Part shown: positions 16,419 to 24,878 of the stretch, one piece after another
Layout: every line of letters begins with the position of its first letter
Position numbering within the stretch: the first letter of the stretch is position 1
Source of the DNA: Chitinophaga tropicalis
Lineage (GTDB): Bacteria; Bacteroidota; Bacteroidia; Chitinophagales; Chitinophagaceae
Assembly (NCBI RefSeq): GCF_009758205.1
Contig: NZ_WRXN01000006.1
Span: 124,001 to 188,000 of the forward strand
DNA length: 64,000 bases
Direction of reading: 5' to 3'
Notes under the pieces: generated by a model
The model's input: the letters and a program-made list of their open reading frames with translations, nothing else
Database searches by the model: none
Told to the model about the DNA's origin: nothing
Translations under genes and position numbers: made by a program

Positions 16419-18485
16419 ATGAAACGACAGGATAAATTCAGAAATATAGGGATCATGGCGCATGTGGATGCCGGTAAAACAACAGTAACGGAACGCATGC
16501 TGTATTATACAGGACTAACACATAAGTTAGGTAGTGTAGATGAAGGTAATACTGTAATGGATAGTGATCCACAGGAAGAAAAACGAGGTATCACAATTTC
16601 TTCTGCTGCTATTACTACATATTGGAACAACCACCAGGTTAACATTATTGATACACCGGGGCACGTCGATTTTACCGCAGAGGTGGAACGTTCCCTTCGC
16701 GTACTGGATGGTGCTGTAGCCGTTTTCTGTGCGAAATCAGGTGTGCAGCCTCAGTCAGAAACGGTGTGGAGACAGGCGGACAGGTATAATGTACCGCGCA
16801 TTGTCCTTATTAATAAAATGGACAGGCAGGGAGCCGATTTTTCACGAGTAGTAACTGAGATCCGTAAGCAACTGCATGCTAACGTAGTACCTGTACAGTT
16901 GCCCATTGGTGCAGAAGACAACTTCAAAGGAGTGATAGATCTCATAACTATGAAGGCGCTGCTATGGAATAGCGAGGATGGTAAACAATATGAAGTAACT
17001 GATATTCCTGCTGACATGCTTGAAGAAGCGGAAACCGCCCGTAATTATCTGCTGGAAGAGTTATCCTTGTATGAAGAAGTGCTATTTGAGAAGTACACGA
17101 CAGATGTTGCTGCTATTTTATCGGAAGAGATTATTAATGCTTTACGCAATGCTACTCTCCGTATGCAGGTAATACCTGTATTGGCAGCAGCGGCGTATCG
17201 TAACAAAGGTATACAGCCCCTGTTGGATGCTGTTGTTAGATACCTGCCTGCTCCTGCAGGCATTCCTTCAATCAGCGTTGCTGATCCTGTGAATAATACA
17301 AAGGTTATGATCAGCACTTCTGCAGAAGATACTTTCGCCGGTCTGGCATTTAAGATTATCTCTGATGATTATGCCGGTAGGCTGACAATGGTCAGAGTGT
17401 ATTCGGGAACATTGCGTACCGGTGATACGGTATGGAATAGCCGTACAGGCAAGCGTATCCGTGTAAACAGGTTGATGCGTATTATGTCTGACAAATATGA
17501 AACTGCAGAACAGATAGAGGCTGGAGATATTGGTGCAGTTGTGGGATTGAAAGATGTACGTACCGGTGATACGCTGGCAGACCCTGAAAGACCAGTACTC
17601 CTCGAGCAGATGTCCTTCCCTGAGCCGATGATCGGTTATGCGATAGAAGCAAAATCAAATAAGGAGGCCGGCAAGCTAGGCGAAGCTCTGTCCAGGCTCG
17701 TGGAGGCAGATCCTACGTTGACAGTGGAGGTAGACGTTGCTTCGGGACAAACTATTCTTAAAGGAATGGGAGAATTGCACCTGGAAGTTGTAATAGAAAA
17801 ACTGGCTACTGAATACCAGGTGGAGATCAATAAAGGCCAGCCGCAGATTGCGTACAAAGAAGTCTTTACCCGGCCTGTTGAGCATAAGGAAGTGTACAGA
17901 AAGCAGAATGGTGGCTCTGGTAACTTTGCAGAAATAGTATTTGAATTATCACCACGGGAAGATGGGGAAACAGGGTTGGAATTTGTGAATGAGATTAAAG
18001 GTGGAGCTATCCCCCGAGAATTCATCCCTTCTGTAAGGAAAGGCTTTGAAGAGGCAATGCTGCAGGGTGTGTTGGCCGGTTATCCTGTCAAGTCTATGAA
18101 GGTGAGATTACTGGACGGATCTATCCATGAGAATGATTCTCATGCTTTGGATTTTGAGCATGCCGCGCTAATGGGATTCAGACATGCAGCTGAAAAAGCT
18201 GCTCCGAAATTGCTGGAACCTTTTATGAATGTGGAAGTAACCTCGCCGGAAGAGCATACCGGCATGATCACCGGCGATCTTAACCGGCGCCGCGGTATAA
18301 TCCGGGGAATGGAAATGAAGGCAAATACCCAATACATTAAAGCTGAAGTACCATTGGCAGACCTGTTTGGATATGTGACAGTGTTGCGTACACTGTCTTC
18401 AGGAAGAGCTGCCGCTTCCGTGACATTCCAGGATTATCAGCAGGTACCTGATAATATTGCCCGGAAGGTATTGGAAAAAACGTAG
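16419..18485 (+). CDS. Elongation factor G paralogue (translational GTPase)
   Basis: A 688-residue EF-G-type GTPase promoting ribosomal translocation or a related ribosome function. G1 (AHVDAGKTT, residues 14-22), G2 (RGITI, 56-60), G3 (DTPGH, 78-82, with the catalytic His) and G4 (NKMD, 132-135) are intact. At G5 the usual GSA is replaced by an all-Ala run ([11 protein letters not shown]). Domains II-V are complete, including [14 protein letters not shown]. No str-operon genes (rpsL, rpsG, tuf) flank it, so it is probably a second EF-G and not the housekeeping copy. It could also be a ribosome-protection factor, though the sequence is much closer to EF-G than to TetM/TetQ. The attenuator leader suggests induction when translation is impaired. 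Confidence 0.9.
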   Translation: MKRQDKFRNIGIMAHVDAGKTTVTERMLYYTGLTHKLGSVDEGNTVMDSDPQEEKRGITISSAAITTYWNNHQVNIIDTPGHVDFTAEVERSLRVLDGAVAVFCAKSGVQPQSETVWRQADRYNVPRIVLINKMDRQGADFSRVVTEIRKQLHANVVPVQLPIGAEDNFKGVIDLITMKALLWNSEDGKQYEVTDIPADMLEEAETARNYLLEELSLYEEVLFEKYTTDVAAILSEEIINALRNATLRMQVIPVLAAAAYRNKGIQPLLDAVVRYLPAPAGIPSISVADPVNNTKVMISTSAEDTFAGLAFKIISDDYAGRLTMVRVYSGTLRTGDTVWNSRTGKRIRVNRLMRIMSDKYETAEQIEAGDIGAVVGLKDVRTGDTLADPERPVLLEQMSFPEPMIGYAIEAKSNKEAGKLGEALSRLVEADPTLTVEVDVASGQTILKGMGELHLEVVIEKLATEYQVEINKGQPQIAYKEVFTRPVEHKEVYRKQNGGSGNFAEIVFELSPREDGETGLEFVNEIKGGAIPREFIPSVRKGFEEAMLQGVLAGYPVKSMKVRLLDGSIHENDSHALDFEHAALMGFRHAAEKAAPKLLEPFMNVEVTSPEEHTGMITGDLNRRRGIIRGMEMKANTQYIKAEVPLADLFGYVTVLRTLSSGRAAASVTFQDYQQVPDNIARKVLEKT

Positions 18486-18492
18486 CTGAATT

Positions 18493-18522
18493 AAAGTCGC
18501 TCGGCCTTGGCCGGGCGACTTT
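18493..18522. terminator. Bidirectional terminator between EF-G and Hint genes
   Basis: Arms AAAGTCGCTCGGCC (18493-18506) and GGCCGGGCGACTTT (18509-18522) form a 14-bp stem with one G-T wobble and a 2-nt loop. It lies between convergent genes, 8 nt after the EF-G stop and 5 nt before the stop of the opposite gene. Confidence 0.75.
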
Positions 18523-18526
18523 CCTA

Positions 18527-19501
18527 TTATTTCTGCAACACCATAATATCATTCATCATAAAAGCCTCTCCTCCCTCTGCTACAATATTATACACCGGCT
18601 GTTTCCCTCCGGCAGATTCTGTTTTGTTAACAACAGTATATGTAACGAGTGTTTTGGTGTGCTCATCCATGCATAGTACCTGGTCACCGGTATTAATAGT
18701 ACCTATAGGTTGTTTACCGTTGACAGTCTGCATAGGATGATTGGGCGTAGCCTGTAACATCTTACCAGACAGGTGCACTATATGTACTGTACCTTCTTCT
18801 GCTTGAGTAGCATGTATAGCCAGCAGGTGGGTGATGGCATAATTGTCAGCACTGTGCTTAACCAGCTCTTTCACCCTGATGCTATGATTAGCCGCATCCG
18901 GGCTGACGATCTCATCTCCCGGACGGATATAACGTAGTTCTTTCTGTGTACCGTCGGAAAGCATTACAAGCTGATCTCCAGGAAAGCAGATATGAGTGCC
19001 GTAAGTTCCTGCTTCGGCCTTTACGTCCTTACCGGCATTGATGGCTTTATACAACTGGAAACTGAACTCTCTCGATAATACATAGGAGAGTTTCAGCACA
19101 TAGTTCTTTTCAACTTTGTCGATAGCGTGAATATCTTCGAAGTATTTGTTCCAGATATCGGCATCAGTATTGAAGAGCGGCATAACGGCTGTATATAGTT
19201 TGCCTGACTCATTAGTATAAAAGATCACAGTACCGATGTCCTGCATGCTGTCTTTCGATACAAGGCGATAGAGATCTATTCTTTTCTTCAGCCCGTCATC
19301 GCCGGTAATGATATAGGGCTTGCGCATTTCATAGCGGTCCAGCACATAAGCATTACCGAATTTTACATAAGTATCATTATCCAGGTCTTTTACTGTAAAT
19401 GTTTTCGCCTTCTCATATTCTTCCGCCCGCATAGGCCGGGACTGCGCCATCAGCTGACATACAAGCAGGGCAGAGATCAGTGTCAGGATATATTTTCTCA
19501 T
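18527..19501 (-). CDS. Secreted protein with C-terminal Hint (hedgehog/intein-type) domain
   Basis: The 324-residue precursor has a Sec signal peptide (residues 1-20), an N-terminal domain of about 150 residues that I do not recognise, and a Hint domain from Cys172. Block A is HICFPGDQLVMLSDGT with Cys172 as nucleophile. RPGDEI follows, and block B is ATPNHPMQ with the TxxH pair Thr252/His255. The C-terminus (YNIVAEGGEAFMMNDIMVLQK) lacks the His-Asn that inteins need for Asn cyclisation, and there is no C-extein. It may therefore form a thioester and cleave or transfer, as hedgehog does, rather than splice. It lies 13 nt downstream of the aminotransferase gene in the same operon. Confidence 0.8.
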   Translation of the reverse strand: MRKYILTLISALLVCQLMAQSRPMRAEEYEKAKTFTVKDLDNDTYVKFGNAYVLDRYEMRKPYIITGDDGLKKRIDLYRLVSKDSMQDIGTVIFYTNESGKLYTAVMPLFNTDADIWNKYFEDIHAIDKVEKNYVLKLSYVLSREFSFQLYKAINAGKDVKAEAGTYGTHICFPGDQLVMLSDGTQKELRYIRPGDEIVSPDAANHSIRVKELVKHSADNYAITHLLAIHATQAEEGTVHIVHLSGKMLQATPNHPMQTVNGKQPIGTINTGDQVLCMDEHTKTLVTYTVVNKTESAGGKQPVYNIVAEGGEAFMMNDIMVLQK

Positions 19502-19514
19502 AGCAATAGTTTAG

Positions 19515-20684
19515 TTAAGATAATTCCTTGAATGCAGCTGCAAATGCCTGCATTTCATCCATACGGCCTATGCTGATACGGCACCATTCCTGGTTATTCA
19601 TCTTCCAGTTACGCAGGCCTATACCACGTTTCATCATTTCTTCTGTAAATCGTACTCCATCCATTTTCAATGGGAACATAACAAAATTGGTATGAGAAGG
19701 AATGTAAGTATATCCTTCCGCTTTCAGCGTCTTATACAGGAACTCCTTGCTGGCAACGGTCTTCTGTATGGAAGTATCCATAAATGTCCTGTCCTGGTAG
19801 CTGGCCAGCGCTGCGTTGACAGCAGGGAGGGAAAGTGCGAACAAGCCGGTGGCAGTATAGTCTGTCAGTTTTTTCAGTGTTTCCGGTTGACTAACAATAT
19901 ACCCTATACGCATACCTGCCAGGCCATACACTTTGGAAAAGGTACGCGCCACGATAAGGTTCTGCCCTTTCTTTACACTCTCTATAAGTGTAGTCGCTGC
20001 TGCATCCGGCAGGTAGTCAATATAGGCCTCATCCACAAAAACGGTCACTTTTTTAGAGACCCTTTCACAGAAGGCTTTCAGCTGGTCTTTGTCTACAATA
20101 GTGCCGGTAGGATTGTTCGGATTACAGACATACACCAGTTTTGTTTCAGGTGTAATGGCCTTTTCCATAGCATCCAGGTCATGTTTATGATCGGCTGTCA
20201 TCGGTACTTTGATCCATTTCGCATTGAGGTGCTCACAGCGGGTAGGAAGGTCATCGTAAGTAGTTTCGGCAGTGACAATATTCCCGCCATCTTTACATAA
20301 TGCAATGGCTGTGCCCAGCAGCAAAGGAGAGGAGCCTGAGCTGACCATGAGCATATTGGCAGGAAGGCCTTCATGCGCACAGATCTTTGCTTCCAGTTCC
20401 TGTACCTGCATCAGCGGATATTGATAGCTTGTGGAAAGACTGTTCATAATAGCTTTCTTGGCCGCTTCCGACGGACCGAAAGGATTCTCATTTGCAAACA
20501 GACGGGCCTTCAGGTTTACCGGTATCTTCGGCTGCGTAAAGTCGCTGGCAAAGGGAATACGCTTTGTTGGGAGCGGTGTTGCCTGCAGCCGGCTCAGGGC
20601 AGGCGGAAGCATGGTCAGTCCCCCGGTGAACAGTGCTGTTGTTTTCAGCCAGTTGCGCCTGTTCATGGAGTTGGTGGTACTCAT
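19515..20684 (-). CDS. Tat-exported HisC-like PLP aminotransferase
   Basis: A 389-residue class I/II (fold-type I) aminotransferase resembling histidinol-phosphate aminotransferase. PLP-site residues are visible: CNPNNPTGT, then VDEAYIDYLP (Asp), then ARTFSKVYGLAGMRIGY, whose Lys forms the Schiff base. The N-terminus has a twin-arginine signal, MNRRNWLKTTALFTGG, unusual for a biosynthetic HisC and suggesting a periplasmic enzyme folded with its cofactor before export. It lies between the amine oxidase and the Hint gene (36 nt and 13 nt gaps). A role in histidine biosynthesis is unlikely; periplasmic amino-acid or keto-acid chemistry is more plausible. Confidence 0.88.
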   Translation of the reverse strand: MSTTNSMNRRNWLKTTALFTGGLTMLPPALSRLQATPLPTKRIPFASDFTQPKIPVNLKARLFANENPFGPSEAAKKAIMNSLSTSYQYPLMQVQELEAKICAHEGLPANMLMVSSGSSPLLLGTAIALCKDGGNIVTAETTYDDLPTRCEHLNAKWIKVPMTADHKHDLDAMEKAITPETKLVYVCNPNNPTGTIVDKDQLKAFCERVSKKVTVFVDEAYIDYLPDAAATTLIESVKKGQNLIVARTFSKVYGLAGMRIGYIVSQPETLKKLTDYTATGLFALSLPAVNAALASYQDRTFMDTSIQKTVASKEFLYKTLKAEGYTYIPSHTNFVMFPLKMDGVRFTEEMMKRGIGLRNWKMNNQEWCRISIGRMDEMQAFAAAFKELS

Positions 20685-20720
20685 AGCAATTTAGTTTTGG
20701 TTGTCAGTAATATATAATGC

Positions 20721-22307
20721 TCACTTACTGCCCGTGGCAGTGGGATAGGTAATGCGTTGTTCCGTTACCCGGGCATGGATATCTGCCACTGTTCTGCGGG
20801 CAGATTCTAATGCGCCGGCCATCCAGGCATTCAGGTAGGTGGTATGCTCGCCGGCAAAATAAACCTGCTTATCAGCCTGTAAAAGGCTTTTGTACAGGGT
20901 TTGCCGGTGTACACCGTTGTATATGGCCCAGCCTCCCATGCTGTAAGGTGTTTTATGCCAGCTTACAGAAAAGGAGTTCTCAAATTCTTTTGGGTATTGC
21001 GGATGAATAAGACTGCCTTTTTCCAGCGCCAGCTGTTCTCTTTGCGCATGGGTAAGGTTACCTACGTTTTTAGCTTTCTCATGGAAGTTGTAGTATCCGA
21101 GAAGTATACCTTTTTTACTGAGGTAATCGTAAGACGGATAAAAGATCTGCGTTAGCTCATTATTGGTATGTGTGATGCCGCCGTAGATATTTTCATCTTC
21201 CTCCCAGAATCTTCTTTTGAATTGCATGCCTATCTTGCCGGTCATCATATAAGGAACATAATCTATAGCCCGGCTTACATCAGAAGAAAAGTTATTTTCA
21301 ATGTTACTGAGTACAGGCAGTGGCAGGGTACAGATACAGAGGTCGGCCTGCAGTTCCTGAGCCCCTTTTTTATCCTTGTAGCTTACTTTTACCCCTTCCG
21401 CCTGGTTAAGTATCCCTGTCACCTCGCAGCCAAAGCGGATGATATGCCCTATCTTTTTCTCAAAAGCTTTGGCAATGTTGTCCATGCCGCCTACGGCCTG
21501 GAACATGGTCATCTGCAGTTCATACGTATATTCCGCCACGTTATAGAAATCAGGATCTGCCAGTCCGGAAGAGATAATATCTGCCAGGCGATGGGGATCA
21601 GCAATCTTACCGGGTTTATTTCCTGCTCCCGGATCTTCTATATATCCCCGCCTGTCTGAAGCTTTATAGAGTTTGTCAATATCCAGTCCGCCTTCTGCAC
21701 GGAGGTATTCAACTATCTTCTGCGTATCTTCTTTGGTGAGGGCGGTATCTACTTTCTGCTGATCAATGGCTTTAGCCAGCAGTTCGCTGGTATATCCGCG
21801 GAGGTCGTTGTGGATCTCGCGGGCCCTGATCTTCTTATTGGACAGGGGACCTTTGCCTTCACTGTAGAAATAAGTAGCCTCGTTCACGTTATTGTACACC
21901 TGGATGGGTACCTGCAGTTCCCGGCAGTAATGCATGGTAAGTTGGTGATGGTGGGGAATGCGGGAGGGGCCTGCGTTAAAGTACAGTCCTTCGTCAAAAG
22001 CGGCTGTTTGTGCAGGAATATCCGTTTCCTGGTGAACAGTGCCTTTACGAACGCTCCAGCACCTGCCGCCTGCGCGGGTACGTGCTTCAAGAATAGTACA
22101 CTGGTAGCCCAGTTTAGTCAGTTCATAAGCAGATGCCAGTCCGGCCAGCCCGGCGCCCAGGATAACAATACGTTTGCCATTACCGTTGCCTGTAAGGTTA
22201 AATGCATGAGCCGGTGCTTCCGGCAACATGCCTAATGCAAGCATAGCTGGATAGGCCGCGGCTATCTTACCGGTATGAGATAAGAATGCTCTTCGGGAAA
22301 TTGACAT
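20721..22307 (-). CDS. Tat-exported flavin monoamine / L-amino-acid oxidase
   Basis: A 528-residue FAD-dependent amine oxidase. The N-terminus is a twin-arginine signal (MSISRRAFLSHTGKIAAA). The FAD-binding motif VILGAGLAGLASAYEL-type is followed by EARTRAGGRCWS, and the C-terminal FAD segment is YFAGEHTTYLNAWMAGALES. The family deaminates amines or L-amino acids to the imine or keto product, releasing H2O2 and ammonia. It is first in the three-gene operon with the exported aminotransferase and the Hint protein, so substrates and products may be shared in the periplasm. It diverges from the TPR gene at 22457. Confidence 0.9.
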   Translation of the reverse strand: MSISRRAFLSHTGKIAAAYPAMLALGMLPEAPAHAFNLTGNGNGKRIVILGAGLAGLASAYELTKLGYQCTILEARTRAGGRCWSVRKGTVHQETDIPAQTAAFDEGLYFNAGPSRIPHHHQLTMHYCRELQVPIQVYNNVNEATYFYSEGKGPLSNKKIRAREIHNDLRGYTSELLAKAIDQQKVDTALTKEDTQKIVEYLRAEGGLDIDKLYKASDRRGYIEDPGAGNKPGKIADPHRLADIISSGLADPDFYNVAEYTYELQMTMFQAVGGMDNIAKAFEKKIGHIIRFGCEVTGILNQAEGVKVSYKDKKGAQELQADLCICTLPLPVLSNIENNFSSDVSRAIDYVPYMMTGKIGMQFKRRFWEEDENIYGGITHTNNELTQIFYPSYDYLSKKGILLGYYNFHEKAKNVGNLTHAQREQLALEKGSLIHPQYPKEFENSFSVSWHKTPYSMGGWAIYNGVHRQTLYKSLLQADKQVYFAGEHTTYLNAWMAGALESARRTVADIHARVTEQRITYPTATGSK

Positions 22308-22456
22308 TTGGTTGATATATAGATGATTCTGTGAATACTTCTCTTCCTATTCTAATTTATGACTATTTACCGACTGTTCTGTGGAATTTATTCAAATGGT
22401 AGTATAAAATATATGTATGTATTTTATATATCTTGCGACACAATTTAGTTTAGTCT

Positions 22457-23425
22457 ATGGGCTTTTGGGATAAGTATTTTGTCCGTCGAAATAAGCATAA
22501 GAATCAATCAGTCCCTACAGTATTGACAGATATTGAGTTATTTGATAAGGAATTCCTCGACGCTACGGCCCGGTATACCAGCAGGCCGGGAGAAGATATG
22601 AATATGAGGTTCCGGTCTGAAGAAACCAATGAGATCATTCCGTTTGCACAGGCTTTCCCGGAACAGTTTGATGAATGGAAAACAGTGAAATCCATATGGG
22701 ACAGGCGGGGTATTATTTACCAGATCCTGGATAAGAGGATAGGTGATTCCATGAAGCTCTGGCAGCAGGTAGAGCGGTTCAATATAGACCGTTACCCGGA
22801 AAACGCTTTACGCTTTGCAGAAGAATATGCTGGTCCGTCAGATCTGACTGACGCTAACTTCCACCTGGCTGTGGCCAGGTCATATTTTATCCTGTCCCGC
22901 TACAGGGAAGCCGAGGAAAGAGCTGAGAAGGCTTTATCCTTAACGCCTAATCATCACAGGGCAAAAGTGCTGCTGGGAGATATTTGTCATTACACGCATA
23001 AACCTCAACGGGCACACGAACTATATAACGATGTTCTGCGTCTCAAACTGCCGGCCGCTACTCCTACCACTATGAAGATCGGTGACCTGGTAGGTTTTCA
23101 CCGGGATATCATTCACTCTCCCGTTTACGCTGTCGCTATGCTGAAGTCCTCCTCTGAGGCAGACGAATCTGTCTGGGATGCGCTGGCAGGAGAATTTTAT
23201 CATTATCCCCAGTTCCGGCTGGCACATGCTACTTTCCTGATCCATAAAGGAGAACACCTGAGAGGGTTTACAAAACTGATTATCTTAAGCCGGGAAATGC
23301 CATGGTTCAAGGAAGGTGTGATCAATTCCTACAGCCTGATGCAGCAACTGGGCCTGGAGCCGCAGATGAATGAAGATAAGGTCAGGTTAGAAGAGATATT
23401 GAGGAAGGAACATTGGACGGTGTGA
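22457..23425 (+). CDS. TPR-containing hypothetical cytosolic protein
   Basis: A 322-residue protein without signal peptide. Residues about 130-190 contain TPR-like helices (NFHLAVARSYFILSRYREAE, then AEKALSLTPNHHRAKVLLGD). The rest has no recognised family. TPRs usually mediate protein contacts, so it may be a scaffold. It is a single gene, divergent from the amine-oxidase operon and followed by an AT-rich non-coding stretch. Confidence 0.7.
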   Translation: MGFWDKYFVRRNKHKNQSVPTVLTDIELFDKEFLDATARYTSRPGEDMNMRFRSEETNEIIPFAQAFPEQFDEWKTVKSIWDRRGIIYQILDKRIGDSMKLWQQVERFNIDRYPENALRFAEEYAGPSDLTDANFHLAVARSYFILSRYREAEERAEKALSLTPNHHRAKVLLGDICHYTHKPQRAHELYNDVLRLKLPAATPTTMKIGDLVGFHRDIIHSPVYAVAMLKSSSEADESVWDALAGEFYHYPQFRLAHATFLIHKGEHLRGFTKLIILSREMPWFKEGVINSYSLMQQLGLEPQMNEDKVRLEEILRKEHWTV

Positions 23426-23876
23426 TGTAAGAAATTTATAGTTAAATAACAGGATCTGTTTTGCCATTGGAAGTTAGTTCGATAAAGAGGTTAGTTCCGG
23501 GAAAGCTGTTTTATTAACTAGTAATTAACAAAAATGTTGTTTCTTCTCGTTAATATTGCATTGGTAAAATAGTATCAATATTAAAAAGAGTTCACATTAT
23601 GAAAAAATTATTATAACTTCATTTTTGATTGATTGTTAATTTGTTATTTATTTATTCACTATTTTATTTCTCGATTTGATTGTCGAATGTTTGAGAAAAT
23701 AGTACCAAATCCTATACGCTTCCAATTAATTCAAGCATAAATATTCCTGATACCCAAAAGACGGAATTATATTTTATAGGTATTATCTTTGGCGTGTAAA
23801 CGATTATTCGGTTCATGTCATAGAGTTGAGGTATTAATATTATTTGATTCTGACTCTAAATAACAAAAATTGAATT
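23426..23876. other. AT-rich intergenic region
   Basis: About 450 bp without a convincing ORF and clearly more AT-rich than its surroundings. It contains a twice-repeated GTTAGTTC (within 23474-23505) and a perfect -7 box TATCTTTG at 23784-23791 that could drive the toxin-antitoxin-like pair (transcript start near 23795, UTR about 80 nt). No clear -33 element. The composition suggests acquired DNA. Confidence 0.5.
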
Positions 23877-24035
23877 ATGGCCAGACCAATTAAAGAAACA
23901 CCAGTTCTTAAAGGGGATGCAGCTGTTAAATTTTTGTCAGACATGCAAAAAACGAAAGAGAAAAAGATCACTTCTGAAGCACTTGACAAAATCAAAGCAA
24001 ATTCTGAGAAATTAAGATCTATCTCTAAGTTTTAA
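23877..24035 (+). CDS. Small antitoxin-like protein upstream of GNAT toxin
   Basis: A 52-residue basic, helical protein beginning MARPIKETPVLKGDAAVKFL. Small proteins with this MARPIKETPxL opening are, from memory, common in Bacteroidota directly upstream of acetyltransferase genes. The stop TAA at 24033-24035 abuts the ATG of the next gene with no spacer, implying coupled translation as in type II toxin-antitoxin modules. It is not an obvious ribbon-helix-helix (DUF1778) protein, the usual partner of GNAT toxins, so the antitoxin role is inferred from context. Confidence 0.65.
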   Translation: MARPIKETPVLKGDAAVKFLSDMQKTKEKKITSEALDKIKANSEKLRSISKF

Positions 24036-24575
24036 ATGGACCTGACAGATTTTAGCTTAGTTCGACTTTCTCCCATTACGGAACTGAAGCCATTTGATTG
24101 TGGAGATGAAGACCTCAATGAGTTTTTTCATCAAGATTCACAAAATTACAGGAAAGAACTCCTCGCAGTTACTTATATCCTTGAAAGCGATAGTAACACT
24201 GTCGCTTTTTTTAGTTTATTAAATGATAAGATTTCTGTTGAAGATGTAGATAGTAAACGGAAGTTTGCCAGATTTTTTAAAGATATTATGCCTCGGGAAA
24301 AGCAATTCAAGAGTTATCCTGCGATGAAAATAGGTAGACTAGGCATAACTAAGGAATATCAGGGTAAGGGACTTGGTAAAATAATTCTGGATTATATTAA
24401 AAACTTATTTATCACTAATAATCGTACCGGCTGTAAATTCATAACGGTTGATGCCTATAATGCTTCTACGAGTTTTTATGAAAAGAATGAGTTTTTATAT
24501 TTACCCGCCAAAGAGCCGGGAATCCATACAAAGCAGATGTATTTTGATTTAAGGACGCTGCTTGTTGATGAGTGA
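24036..24575 (+). CDS. GNAT-family acetyltransferase, TacT/AtaT-like candidate toxin
   Basis: A 179-residue GNAT protein. The N-terminal ELKPFDCGDEDLNEFFHQDS resembles the FxCGxxxLNxFL opening of TacT/AtaT toxins, which acetylate aminoacyl-tRNA. The acetyl-CoA loop is IGRLGITKEYQGKGLGK (Q-x-x-G-x-G), and the C-terminal FYEKNEF carries the Tyr used for catalysis in this group. It is AT-rich relative to neighbours and coupled to the small upstream gene, consistent with a mobile toxin-antitoxin module. An ordinary acetyltransferase with a small partner is the alternative. Confidence 0.75.
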   Translation: MDLTDFSLVRLSPITELKPFDCGDEDLNEFFHQDSQNYRKELLAVTYILESDSNTVAFFSLLNDKISVEDVDSKRKFARFFKDIMPREKQFKSYPAMKIGRLGITKEYQGKGLGKIILDYIKNLFITNNRTGCKFITVDAYNASTSFYEKNEFLYLPAKEPGIHTKQMYFDLRTLLVDE

Positions 24576-24878
24576 ACTGAAAGGTAAAGCTCTCTTTTCA
24601 TGGTAAAGATGTAGGCATATTTGTAGTGAAGAGAACTAAATATTAATGGCACATAAAAAAGCCCTCCATATTACCGGAGGGCTTTCCCTTTTATTAAAGA
24701 GGTATGTCTGGTTAGTTCATTGTTTTTAAAACTGTTAACTTTTGATACTAAAGAACTGACCGCTGTTTTCACAGAACGAATTTCAAATAGAAATTCCCTG
24801 AATTGAGTGTCATCCATAAATGAAAACTACTTTTCCGAAATTAGATCGTATTCGGGATGACAACACAAAATGATCTTC
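24576..24878. other. Intergenic region after the GNAT gene
   Basis: About 300 bp with no ORF of note, still AT-rich. It holds one clear terminator at 24658-24690 for the toxin-like gene; I see nothing else definable before the stop of the pectate-lyase gene. Confidence 0.5.
24658..24690. terminator. Hairpin terminator AAAGCCCTCC / GGAGGGCTTT
   Basis: Perfect 10-bp stem (arms 24658-24667 and 24676-24685) with an 8-nt loop. An A run precedes it and a T-rich stretch follows, so it could work on both strands. It closes the toxin-antitoxin-like unit. Confidence 0.75.

Noticed and set aside
16419-18485. Classifying the EF-G paralogue as a TetM/TetQ ribosome-protection protein
   Set aside because: Motifs and domain sequences follow EF-G closely ([34 protein letters not shown]). 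The attenuator resembles resistance genes but the protein does not.
23474-23505. Repeated GTTAGTTC as the start of a CRISPR-like or integration-site repeat
   Set aside because: Only two copies, no regular spacers, no cas or integrase genes nearby.
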